Assembly: GCA_022829145.1 (NCBI GenBank)
Contig: CM040764.1
Coordinates: forward strand, 9,258,049 to 9,322,048
Reading direction: 5' to 3'
DNA from: Albula goreensis
Taxonomy: Eukaryota; Chordata; Actinopteri; Albuliformes; Albulidae
DNA: 64,000 nucleotides
How positions within the stretch are numbered: position 1 is the first letter of the stretch; each line of letters starts with the position of its first letter. Shown here piece by piece: positions 18,201 through 30,855 of the stretch. The position numbers and the translations under genes are program-made. The notes beneath the pieces were generated by a model that did no database searches, was not told where the DNA came from, and saw only the letters and a list, made by a program, of their open reading frames with translations.

Positions 18201-19067
18201 ATGCCCACTCAATCAGAGCAGTACCCCAGTGCACCGAGCTAGCCCGTGTGCTTGCGTGCGTGTTTGTGCGTGTTTGTGTGTGTGTGTCCACCCACCTGTT
18301 GGGCCACTCACTTGTCTGAATGGCCGCCTTCACCACAGACCCAATTTCACCCAACTTTAATTTGACTGGTTAGAATACGTCACGAACATTCTGAAAAGTG
18401 GGTGGGGTTATCCCTGTGTACTGAACCACGCTGCTTTTGCCAAGTTGATAGTGGTGAGGTAAAGAAAAAACAAAAAACAAAGCTTGGCACAAGGGGCCAG
18501 ACAAGGTGGTACCCCCAAGCCCTCCAACCCACCCCAGCTATTCCTGGACTCTCTGCAGGACGCCCCAGTATTGGCAGTGCACAGGGGCTAGTGTTTGGGG
18601 ACAGCGTGTACCGAGTGCAGAGTTTCAGGCCTTACGTAATTACGCAAAATTACTGAAGGGCTCATGGGAGGTGTGGATACTGGAGCCATCATAAATATCA
18701 CTCTGAATAGTGAAACGCGGCCCTTTTTCTGGGTGAACTTGCTGTGGATTAAGCGAGCCCACAGCTGCAACTTTTGTTAAAAACAAGGTTTATGCTATTT
18801 TTAGCCTGTGTACATACACAACTCTTCCTGGCGTGTGTCTATAAATAGATGCTCAAGGACGGGAATTTCATGCTTGCTCAGCCTTTACGCTCCCCCTCCA
18901 CTCTCCTCCACCATGCTGTTTAGGATGTGTGTTAAGGTGAATTTAGGTTAGTGAAACCTGCACCGGTTTTAAAGAAATGTCTGAATGCAGTGTTTGTGTG
19001 TGTGTGTGTGTGTGTGTGTTTTGTGTGTTGTGTTTGTGTGTTTGTGTGTGTGTGTGTGTGTGTGTTT

Positions 19068-19160
<93 letters not shown>

Positions 19161-22100
19161 GATCTTGGGCATTTTAGACCAGTCTTGTCTTGTACTCATT
19201 GGTTTAATGTGCTTCTTTACCGCTGTGTGCTCCAGCTCTCTGCATTCTTCAGGTTGGGCCTTTGAAGTTCCCCTGTTAAGGAGTCTTTGATTATGAAGAG
19301 TATGATTGTCCTGGCTGCGCACCGTATCAGCTCCTCTCTTAAAGGGAGCCTGGCGCTGCTGTTTTAGGAGTGGGGAATGGTGTCGCCCGTCTCGCCGCAG
19401 CTGGCTCCACCTTGTCATTACTGCCTTTATGGCCAATCACACTTGGGAGGGACTCGTGGCTTCTTTTTTTCTCTTCTTTTTTCTGTGTTTCCCAGAACAA
19501 CCTGCAGTAACCTTTAAATTAAATTTGAATTAAAATGCAAATATCATGTTACATTATTGTGGTTTTTTTGCAAGTTGTTGTGAGCAAGCAAACAAACAAA
19601 AATACAGTTATTTTTTCTGTTGGTCTGTGATTTTGCTGAAAGCACCGGCGATGGTGCATGAATGATGGGTTCTGGTGTGGGGAAAGATGGTTGTGATGAC
19701 GTGAGCGTTACAGAGTGAGGTTTGTTACTCAAGCTTACCCTGAGCCTTTGGTTGGCATGTGGTGTAAAGTAGGGCTGGGCAAAACCGTATCATTTCAGAA
19801 GAAATCATGAGGAGCGCTGCATGGGTCAGTGCAAGCCAAGAAGCTGCTCTTTGGAAATCTGAGTACATACATATTTCCTAAAAGTTAGAGCAGAACCCAG
19901 ACTGGCTGGGTGTAAAATGAACATGTGTTAACCCTGGAATTGCTCTGATGGCAAAGCCAGCATGTGATTGGTGTTGTATCTGCAGTCAGAAAAAGTGAAA
20001 GCTGCAGATCACATGGAGCAGCAGCATTCCTCTGAGTCTGTAGAGTCTCCAGGTCTCTCCCAAGAATGTTTTTACAAGGTCAAGCACCACGTCCTCCAAA
20101 CGTGGATTTGCAATACCAAACATGCGTAACTATAGTCTGTGAATTGTACTTTAAAGCTCTCTAATTTAACCAAAAACCTTCATAAAGGCATTTTCTCACT
20201 GTAACCTTCTGTTTGGTTTTCACCTCTTTGCATATGCTGGTTGGTAAATCAGCTGACGGGGCTGATTTCACATCTTGGCGCTGGAGAGAGAAAATGGTGG
20301 CGGGGTGCCGCTGTAACGCTCTTTAGGCAGAACCCTGAGTCTGTGGAGGGTGGGGCTGATAACATAATTAAATTCAGGTTTGGGGGATGGTTGTGAAAGT
20401 ACTTCCTCTATACAGTGAAAATCAATAAAAATGCTATATACAGTAAAAGGCTTTGCAGTGTGCCTTTGAGCTGAAGGGTGTGAGTTTATTTTTGTGCTGA
20501 TCTGGCCTGCACTGAGGGGCTTTTGAAACCTTTTTAATAAGGCTCTTTCAGGGAGAGAAAAGGCCCCCTCTCCTCTGCCAGGGTGGAGAGGAAGCAGGGA
20601 AGGAATTGGGTTTGCAGGTTTTGCAGGTTTGATCGCCAGGGGTTGCATAGCTGCTGTCATATCGGGCAAGTTACTTAAAGCCATAATCCACCCAAATTAT
20701 TGTAAATATTTCTAGTTTCCAATTTGTTCTACTACGCATCCAAAGTTTGTTGTGAACTTGGGTAGCGTCTTTATATCATTATAGGGACAGAGGTTTGCAT
20801 TGTTAATAGACTTTAGCAGTGCTAACTGAGGTGAGAAGTGGGCTCACCAGATAGTATCCCACAGCATAAATGTACAGTTTGCACACAGACACAAACGGTG
20901 TAGGTTTCATCAAGGAAAATATATTCAAGTTTCTACATTTTTGGTATTTTGTGCCCTGGAGAGAGAAAGACAGAGAAAAAATGCACATGCCAAGAGCAGT
21001 GTGAACCTACGCTACCTACACGAGAGCAACGTGCTGCGGTCCGGATCAGTGCCAAGACATGGAGCCACGCTCTGCAGAATGTTCTGGTCTCGGGTCCGGC
21101 CGAAGAGTGGCATGTCAGCAGCCCCGTTCAATCGAGCAGCATGAGCTCTGCGCTGTTTGCAGCAGAGGAGAGGAGAGGAGAGAGAGTGAGGGAGAGGAGA
21201 GGGTCGTGTGGAGGTAGAGCAGAGCGGGGGGGGTGAGCTAACCACCAGGACTTGTGTTCAGCACTGAGCTGGGAGACCTGCCGTCCTCCGCTACACCTAG
21301 CCAATCAGGTTCAGGCTGAATGTTTAGGGTGTCATTGGGTACAGCACAGTTTGCTGTGGATGCAGTGGTAGCAGGGGTCCTCCGTGCACTGACGGTTCAG
21401 ATGCTTCGTCAGTCATGTGCTGTTTCCAGCCCCAGGAGCACTCTGGGTTGAAAAGAGGGAAGTTGGGACTGATGAAAAGCGACGCGGGAGTGCTTACCAA
21501 CCCTCGCCTAGCAAAACACTGAATGGATACAGCACAACGTGCAATGAGGCGGCTTCAAAGCCAGAGATTTTTCAGGAAGCTCATGTATTGGGCTTTGATG
21601 CTGTGTTGTTGCATGTTGTCCAGGCTGGGGCTGGCTCAGTGTGTTGTTTCGCAGGCCGGTGAGAGGAGCACCTCCACGTCCTGTTGCGTCACTTTCCCAG
21701 GCTGGCATATGTCTGCCCCGGGGGGCACTCGGGGACAGCGTAGCGACACGGCTGGCAGTCTCCTGAGGCTCCTGAGGTGAAGCACTGCAGCCTGAGAAAA
21801 ATCCTTTCAACAGACATTCAGACGCTAAAGAGTGGCAGGCTGGGAAGAGGCTGGCAGAGCGGTGTCTTTATTGTGTGTGCAGTGTGTGCGCGCTCATCGG
21901 CTTTTAAAGGAAGGCGTCTTTTTAACAGCAACCGTCCGTTATGCGGCACGCAAACCTGTGGCAGAGCTGAGTGCTGTTCCCAAAAAAGTGCCTCTTGTCA
22001 GTCACGTCTCTCCTCTTTACTCCAACCCCTAACAGTCGTGTAATGAGCTTTCCCCAGCCATCAAAACAGCCAATTCTGTCGAGTCACTTCCTCCATGTCA

Positions 22101-25100
22101 GACTGAAGGCTCACCAGTCCAAACTGCATCATGGGTAACAGACCCTGAATGCTTTATTCCCATTTGAATATCACTCGTTACGCTACATTTGAACACCATA
22201 GCCTCAAATGCATTTGCAGCAATACGAAAACACTATGTCCTCACGCCCCCCGACACCTGCTATGTTTACGTAATGAGTCCTATTCAACACTGTTTTGCAA
22301 TCATAATTTGGTATTGTGTCTGCCTGACGTTTTCATTTGTACTTTTCTGTGCTGTTTTCTGATTGACCCCATCATTAGCCTCATTAAAAAAAACGCTATG
22401 TATCTTTGTTTTCCTTTTTTATGCATGAGAGGTGACTGATCCAGCACAGTGTTACCCCCAAAAAACGTTTTAAGGTTGCCTGGTCCAAACCTTAAAAGAA
22501 GGGCTACAGATTTCCTGAAGTTTCATCATTAAAAAAAAAAAAAAAAAACCCTAACTTTGTAAGCTGGACTGACTCCGAGCCTCACGATGCGAGTGTGACC
22601 AGCGGTCACTGGGAGGAGGAAGGTAAACAGGCTGCCCATAGCTACTGACTATTAATATATTTAAGAGCCTCTGTTTACACAGCCCTGCAGCTCCGCACCA
22701 AAACAGTCTGCCCTCTGGGCATCTCATTGGTCACAACGACTGTGTTTGATGTAAGGGTGGAGGATTAATCTTCTGAATTGACAGAGTACAAATTTAATTG
22801 ACCCCAATCCTGAAATCCCCAAAAGCCTAGTTGCAATTGTTTTTGTTTATTGTTTTTTATGAACAGATTAGTGAAATGACAGAAATGGTGGGGACTCCTT
22901 TTGGCTGATGTGTATGTAGAGGAGTACACAGTGTCAGCATTCATTCATTCATTGGTCTTGGTAGTGTTTGTGTATATGTATTCATTAGTAATTTAAACCC
23001 AGTACCATTTTGAGTTTTTTACTGTCCTTTCAGAAAAACACTGAATCACATGTATTTTTAAATGAGTCGAGTTTTCGTTTAACTTATTTAGAACACTGGA
23101 TCCCTGTGGAACAGCAGAACAGTCTTGCTCAGAAGAGATGATCGTGTTAATTACGGACTCTTCCTGCGAAGGAGGAAATCTGCCACATTCAGCAAAGTTT
23201 CTCTCATACATTCTGTTCAGATTTTAGAAAGAGGAAGTAAACTCCAGTCTGAACCTGGGGCTATTGGTGGAAGGAAGCCAGGGAAGTCGAGGGGTACGCT
23301 TTCACCCTGAAAACAAAATACTTAATGATTTCTTTTGGTAGGTTTTTCAATTTTAATGTTCGGTCCTGGGACTGCTTGGTGGTTGTTGAGATACATCCAG
23401 TGTGTGTGTTTGCACCTCATGGTCTCGTATCAAATCCTGATCATGCCCGTGTCAACTGTCCACACAAGAGCGCCCCCTCTGGTCAATGTGTACCAGCTGA
23501 CCACCAGCTGTTTGTGTAGGTTTGCTGGAGAGTGAGAAAAACAGCAGCGAGCTGGTTTTTTTTTTTTTTTTTTTTTTTTTTGTGTGGAGAGAGTCTGTGC
23601 TGGTCTGTGCTCTCCCAGATTGATCTGGGATGTGGAAGCTCTGAGATGACTCTAAAAATTCAGTTTCGTTCCACCTCCATCAGGGTTACAGAGTGGAAAA
23701 ACTTGTTTTAAAAAAAGTGCATGTTAAATGATCTGTTAAAAATGACATTTTCGTAATCTTGTTTCCTCTCGTTATAACTCAGTGAAGTGTGTTAATGACA
23801 GGTCTGTAATTATTCAGTACGGTTCTGCCTGGTTTGGTGTTTGTTTCTTCCTTGTCAGTCAGAAAGGAGGTTATCATTTAGAAAATCCTCAACATAGACA
23901 AGATGAATGTATGGCCTGTTTTGATCCTTGTGTCTGAAAGTTGAAGTAGTCAGGAGTGAACTTTAGTGAAACTAAAATGGAAACATCACATTGTATTACA
24001 CCTGCATCCTCCCCCATAATCCCCCATTTCCCACAGTTACTTTGAAAAAGTGCTCATCGAGCCGAAGCAGAGAGTTGTTTAAGTCCCTGGGTGCTAACCT
24101 CTCTCCCCTTCTCTTACAGATCCTGTCGGCACAACCCTCCATTCGCTTCTGTGGAGCCCAAGGGGTGAGAAACTGCTTTTTCTTTATTTACTTATGTAGT
24201 GTTTATTTGATTTAATTCTGTTTAGCCAGCATACCTCAGTTAAGGTTCACATTGGAGCAGATGTGTGCACATAATAGGACAGCAACATGATGCAAAAAAG
24301 TGATCACATAACTTGTTGTATGGTGGGTAAACAGAATTTAAAATAGGGTTGTTAGGTGCTTCAGTCATACAAGTATAATTACATGCTTTAGGATTTTGTA
24401 TTTGACTCGGGGTGTGGCTCAGGTCAACCAAACTAGATGGTTAATTACCTGTCATTAATTCCAGGCTTTCTTATCATCATTGATGCATAACGCAATTAAA
24501 TAAAACATGAATCAACTTCCTATATTTGTCTTGGTCCTATTACTCGTGAATACAATTTGGGGGCAGATAAAAGTCAAAGCATTTGTAAAGATAATACCGC
24601 CTCTTAAAAAAATTATTTATCATTTGGGGGAAAAAATATTACTGTTGGTTTGATTATAGGTTATATGTTTATATGTTTGTAACACAGATCACATACGGCC
24701 CATGGAGGATTATGAGGTCAGCCTCTTTTTGGTTCATGTATCTGCAGACACCCAGCCTGGCCAGGTGTGGCCGCTAGAGAGCAATGAGTCCAAACAGAAC
24801 TATATGAGACAGGATCGCAGAAGAGTCTTTAGATGGGTGTACTTTGACCCTGTCTTGAAGTTAAACATTTCAGGGCTGCAAAGGTCCTTCTCCCAATGCA
24901 GTCATACAGTTTATTCTGTTTTATTTATATGAAGTCGCTGTATGACCTGTCATTCTGTTTGGTCCTCTGTTCACAGTGTACAGTGATTTGGGATCCATTC
25001 AGATTTCTTAGTTGTACAATTCATTTTCAGTGAGAAGTCCTCTAGGGCTGAGTGTCTGACTGACATAAGCGATAATTTTGGTATTTTCACCCTTGTTTAA

Positions 25101-28100
25101 AAGGTTGTTTTTTTCAAGAAGGAAGCACATATATGCTGAATAATTCAGGTTTGGAGGATTCAAAGTCCTTTGAGTTTTGGATAAATGATATATTCATTTG
25201 ATTTCACACACCCTCAAAGCATTCAGATATCTGAAGAGAAGAGATTGCGTTCTCAGATTGAGAGCTACCTCATGATATGCAAACGTCACTCTGAGTTTTA
25301 AAGACCGTTGAGAACGAGTTAAAATATTCAGTAAAATGAAATATTCATTAGCACTGAGATGCATTGTAGAATTGGCAAATGGAGATGTCTTACGCCTTCA
25401 AGTTTAAAAATACGAAGAGGCTGGAAAATTGTATAAATTTTCGTATGAAAAACGGACTGTATCACAGCTCTACATTTGCATTCATTTTAGTACCAATTTA
25501 TTGTATTAAAAAGTTATTAATGGCTTTAATATAGCTTGTATGGCATTATTTGTGTTTTTGTCAGTTTAAAGTACTAAACAGACTGATTGATATGCTTCCC
25601 AAGATTTGCTATTCAGATTATCAGTTTTTATGGCAAAATGTGAGGAGAGCCCCTTTTCTGGTGTAGACTCTGGTCTGTGTGTATGTCCTCAGAAAGAACA
25701 AATTTGTGTGTGCCAGTCATGAGGTCGCAAAGTCCATTTTACTGCCACGCTGTTCTGGCATGTTTACTCTCAGAAACACCATTGATATTCCTCCATTGAA
25801 ACGGGAGAATTGCGTGAAATTCATGTGATGCTGACTGATTTGTTTTTAGTGATCAAGTTATTTATTTATTTTTTTTTTCTGAATGCAGAGATATGTAGGA
25901 ATGATTGTTTATGCCTCTCTGTGTGTCTGCAGAAAATATCCATACCACGATCGGAGAACTCCAATGAGGTGCAGACGTTCACCTTTGACCTTTCCAACGT
26001 GGGGAGGGACAACCCTCAGGGCAGCTTCGACTGCATTCAGCAGTACATCACGCGGTGAGCAGGACCGCAGCAGAATGGGAGCAACACACACTCTCACAGA
26101 TTCATGAACACACGCATGCAGTCATACGCAAACACACAGGCATGCGGGAGTGTGCACATTTGCATATACCACTTACGCTAAAGATGGCACCACAGCCAGA
26201 GGAGAGGAGCAAGGTAAACACACACATGCACAGACATGAATACAGGTTAAAAACTCATACACGTGACACGAATACAGATTAGTTAACACAAACACGTACA
26301 GATGAAGTTAAACCACAGCAAACTCACAAATTAACACTTGCACACTGAGACTCGTTCCTCCCATAAAATTTGTGCTCCTCTTTCAGATGGCTTTCTCCCA
26401 AGCTACATACGAGACCATTGAGGCAAATAGCAGCACGTTAACAATGACCAGGATATGTCTAAAGAACCAGGAAATTGTTGAACGCAGTCACACTGTAAAT
26501 ATTCAAATCCAAGCTGACCAGACTGAGCCAGCGCACAAGTGAATGAAGCATTTTGTCAAGAGCTCAAAAACTTCAGTCTGTGGTCTCAGTACAGTCTGAG
26601 GCTGCTTCCACTAGAGTTTCATGGTTCAAGCAGTCGTCATTCATTTCCCTTAAGGGGAGACCTGGTCTGCAGGCCAGCCGGATATGCACAGAACATGCAT
26701 GCAATAAAAGACACGAGTGATGCGGCACAAATACGGATACACACACTCAGAAACCATCACACCCTTCCCGAATTCCTGAGTAGAAACTCCTTCAGGGAAA
26801 TGACGCTCTCAGTGTTCCGAAAGTTAATCCAGGAAGAAGGTGCCAGGAATTCAAAAGCTTTCCTCTTTGGCTTCGTTCCTTACTCATCGTTACTGGAATT
26901 TATTCAGAAATATGCCTGAATGGTTTTGTTGTTCAGAGATAAGATGTTACATTTCCAAGACCAGCTTAAATGAAAATATGCTGTAAATGTTACACTATTT
27001 TGTCCTCGGTAGGGCGGCCATGTTGGGCCAGCCCGAATGTATGCAACAGTAAGCAGTGATGATGAACAGATTCATAACCAGCGATAAATCTTAGTCACAT
27101 GATTCAGTGTGTCCACCCCATGCAGGGATGACATTGTTTAAATTATGTCACAGAAATGGTTTCAGACACAAGGTCTTTTTCCCCTTGTGATATGGGGAAA
27201 AGCATCATTTCTTCTGAAAGGAGAAAATACCAACTTCAGTTTTTTGGCCAGTGTGTCAATATGAACTGCAGAACATTATTCAGCCAAAGGCCAGGGTGTC
27301 TCTGAGATGCAGTATGTTTGGTAATGCTGCATAATGGGTAGATTCTGTAAGTCACACCTGGTCTCATTTAGGGCGTATGTTACTCAGTGGAGTGTAGGGG
27401 TCATGTCCAAGGCTGATGTAGCTGTGATTGTGAGCTGTGATTTTCCCCGCCTGCTCTTCCCCAGTGATGGCGCCGTGGAGCTGGACCGGCTGGGAGGAAT
27501 CCAGGACAAGATCACCGTGTGCGCCACCGACGACTCCTACCAGAAGGCCCGGCAGAGCATGGCTCAGGCGGAGGAGGAGACGCGCAGCCGCGGCGCCATC
27601 GTCATCAAACCTGGCGGCCGCTTCATGAGTAAGTATGGGGGGTGGGGAGCCGTGGTGGGGTCCAAATTTAACAGCGTTGTCTTCAGTTTAACTCTCCATT
27701 GGTTTATGCACATAGGTGAGAGTATGGAGTGTCTCTGCCACAGTTAAAATGGTGAGACGTTATGAATGGGTAAAGAGGCAGGATCGTTAATGCTCTCCTG
27801 ATTAGCTTTGTGACTATGACACTGATTAAGGTGTGAGGCGAGCCGACACTTGTCTTATTTCATCTTCATTACAAAGAACCCTGGAGCGAAAGAGGAAGAG
27901 AGAAAGATTGAGCGCATGAATGAAAGAGAGAGAGCAATATCTATTCATCCATCATAACCCGCTGATTGCTGACTATTGTAAGAGCTTAATTTTAACCTGA
28001 TCAGATAAAAAGAAGCAAAGGAGGGGGGGGAGAGAAAATGTATGGGTGAGAGACAAAGGGAAAAGGAGAGAACACTGTCAAAATTTTGCTGATTGGTGAA

Positions 28101-28961
28101 GCTCGAAATGTGTTTAAAATAGAAAGATTAAAATTATGAAGTCAGTTCACTTCATCTTCGATAGATCATCGCGGCCGTTTGAAATGTGAATCTGAGGAGT
28201 CACTTGTGTGGCCACGTCATCTTGAGTCTGTAGGGGAGGTTAACCATAGCGGGGAATCAAACTGTTCTGCCTGGTCTACGTAGTCTTCAGGCTTTGACTC
28301 AGCAATGGTTGTCACAAAGCTATCCTCCCTCTGGCTCATACTGATGATGTAATAATTATGAGCAGCACAAGTGAGTAAGATTCCCCACTCATCCCTCTTG
28401 ACACTGCCTGGGAAGTCCAGGCCACTCTGGACAGGCAGGTGGTTCCCAAGCTGCTGGGCCCTGAGAGGAACAGGCACACATGGGCGTGTAAAAAGAACTG
28501 GCTGCGAGCGACACGCTCCTTTGGCATTCAGTCCAGAGCGTGCGAGCGAGGTGAGGAGCAGGGCGGACATAATTTGACTGGGGTACAGAGCTGGGTTTCA
28601 GAAAGGTGGAGCGTCTGGCTCTACGCCCACTCAAATTACACTCCGGTACAGCTCGCTCACAAGCTGTGCATGGTATCTGGCAGAAAACTGGCCTCAGCTT
28701 TCTGCTTCCCCCTCCTCCAAAATCCCCATATGGCAAATGATTTTCACTGCAGTTATTGATTTTCCTAAAGAAAAACAGATGAAAATCTGGTAGCTGGTCA
28801 AACTTTCAGGTGTATAATTAAAGCTGTGAGGAACCTCTGCTGAGCTGTGGCTGTCTGTAGCTGCGATGGGCCATAGTCCCGGTACTTTTTTAAAATCTTA
28901 CAGGACGATGAGTAAAACTGATAATGTAAGAGATTGAATCATGCTCTCTGTATATGCGCGT

Positions 28962-29007
<46 letters not shown>

Positions 29008-30706
29008 ATAAAGAGGGAAACATACTGTCTGCCTCTGTTCCTCACTGTATCAGTATGTAATGGTAGTGGATGGTGGTGTGGTAATTTTTGTATTTGCATG
29101 CCCCACTACTGCTTCTTTTTAAGGTTTACAGTTCAGGTTTTTAAATAAAGAGTCTGGCTAGTTGGGGGGTGAAACCCCTCTTCCTCCTGTAATTTATTGA
29201 AAGTGTCAGCTCACACAAAGCTACACAATCCAGCCAGTTCCAGACCCCCAGAGAGGTATGCTTCCAGCAGGGCTGGGATTAAGGCTGAAATGTGATGAAC
29301 AGGTGTGGGCTATGCCGGCCTTAGCGCTACTGCTACTGTTCTCACAGGCGCTGAACATGTGTCTCTAGGCCTGACTAGATAATGGCCAGATATCCAGCCA
29401 ATTGTCAGAATGCATTAGCAGTTGGTAACGACTTCCATGCGAGCACGTGTCTGGAGAAAGTGTAACATTTGAGCAGCTTTCCCACCAGCGCTGGTTTGTT
29501 TCTTCGTGGGTGGGCAGTGATGAGCGTTCTGTACATCTCTGCCCACCGTTGAGTCAATGACTTCCTTTGGGACTGGAGTGTGCAGGAAGTGCTGCTGGTT
29601 TTCTCAAACGGGATCAAACTTATTTATCGATTGTCAGCGGCAAAGCTTTGCCCGGCAATGACATGTTTTCAGGAAGGATCATTACAGACTTGGATGAAGC
29701 AGCAAATTAGCTACTGCTCTCAGGCAGCTTTACTGGCATCTGCGACTAACACTGAGTGCGTGTTTTTGTGTTTGTCTGGGTCTGTCCGCACGCGTGTTCG
29801 TCTTGTGTGTGTGTATGTATATGAATGTCTGTGTGTTTGTGCGCGTGCGTGTGTGTGTATGTGCAGGTAGAAAGGTGCGGATACGGAAGCCTGCGCCGGG
29901 CCTATCGGACGTGGCCCCCTCAAGGCGCACGCCGCGCCCCGTCCTCATCGCGGTGAAGAAGAGCGGGGCGCAGCAGAGGCCCCTGCGTGAGCGGCTAGCC
30001 CATCTGCTGGCGCTCAAACCCTACAGGAAGGCCGAGCTCATCCTGCGGCTCAAGAAGGATGGCCTCTCCGCCGACGATAAGGACATGCTGGATGCACTTC
30101 TGCAGCAGGTCAGCCCCCAACCCCACACCACGGCGTGTGTGTGCGTGTGTGTGTGTGTGCGTGCGTGCGTGTGTGCGTGCGTGCGTGCGTGCGTGTGTGC
30201 GTGCGTGCGTGTGTGTGCGTGCGTGCGTGTGCGGGTGTGTGTGTGTGTGCGTGTGAACACTTGCATCTTCTTTCCTTTCAGTGAATTTCATGGATAGTTC
30301 AAGCAGCCAGATGAAAAGGGGCCATAAGTAAGTGTGTTTGTGTGTGTATGTGTGTGTCTAAAGGTGGCAAACCTGAATGGGAAAGACAACACGTTCACCC
30401 TGAAAGACTGCCTGTTTAAGGAGCTGCAGAAAGACTGGCCCGGATACACAGAGGGAGACCAGCAGCTGCTCAAGAGGATCCTTGTACGGTAATTATTCAG
30501 TGCAAGCTGGACTCAAAGCAAAATGTGATTCTCATGCCTGGGGGGGTCATGTGTGAGGTTCCCTTTTACCCAAAACCCACTCCAACCAGCTCCTGGATGG
30601 TGATAATAAGTCACTGTTTGTCATATACATTTTCAGCCACCAAATGAAACCTGGGAGATTATTTTCATATCTTAACTGCAAGCACTGGTTGGTTTGTTTG
30701 TTTGTT

Positions 30707-30747
<41 letters not shown>

Positions 30748-30785
30748 ATAAATTTGTGTGTGTGAGCTTGTTTAAGAGAGAGAGT

Positions 30786-30855
<70 letters not shown>

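Larger units (their letters stand above)
9273..24119. other. ELL intron 1 (14.8 kb)
   Basis: A long first intron, with no supported coding exon. Seen inside: a reverse-oriented SINE (about 13531-13745), TG-rich patches (about 12533-12600), a very long TG tract (18991-19160), a GA-rich purine tract (about 21163-21235) and several T or A runs (14170-14192, 17837-17860, 22532-22548, 23556-23581). The remainder looks unique and non-coding. Confidence 0.7.

Noticed and set aside
18951..19436. Cys/Val and His/Thr repeat proteins (both strands)
   Set aside because: Pure artefacts of the (TG)n tract in ELL intron 1.
26539..26919. 126-codon open frame in ELL intron 3
   Set aside because: No homology that I can see, no exon boundaries in phase with ELL; treated as chance.
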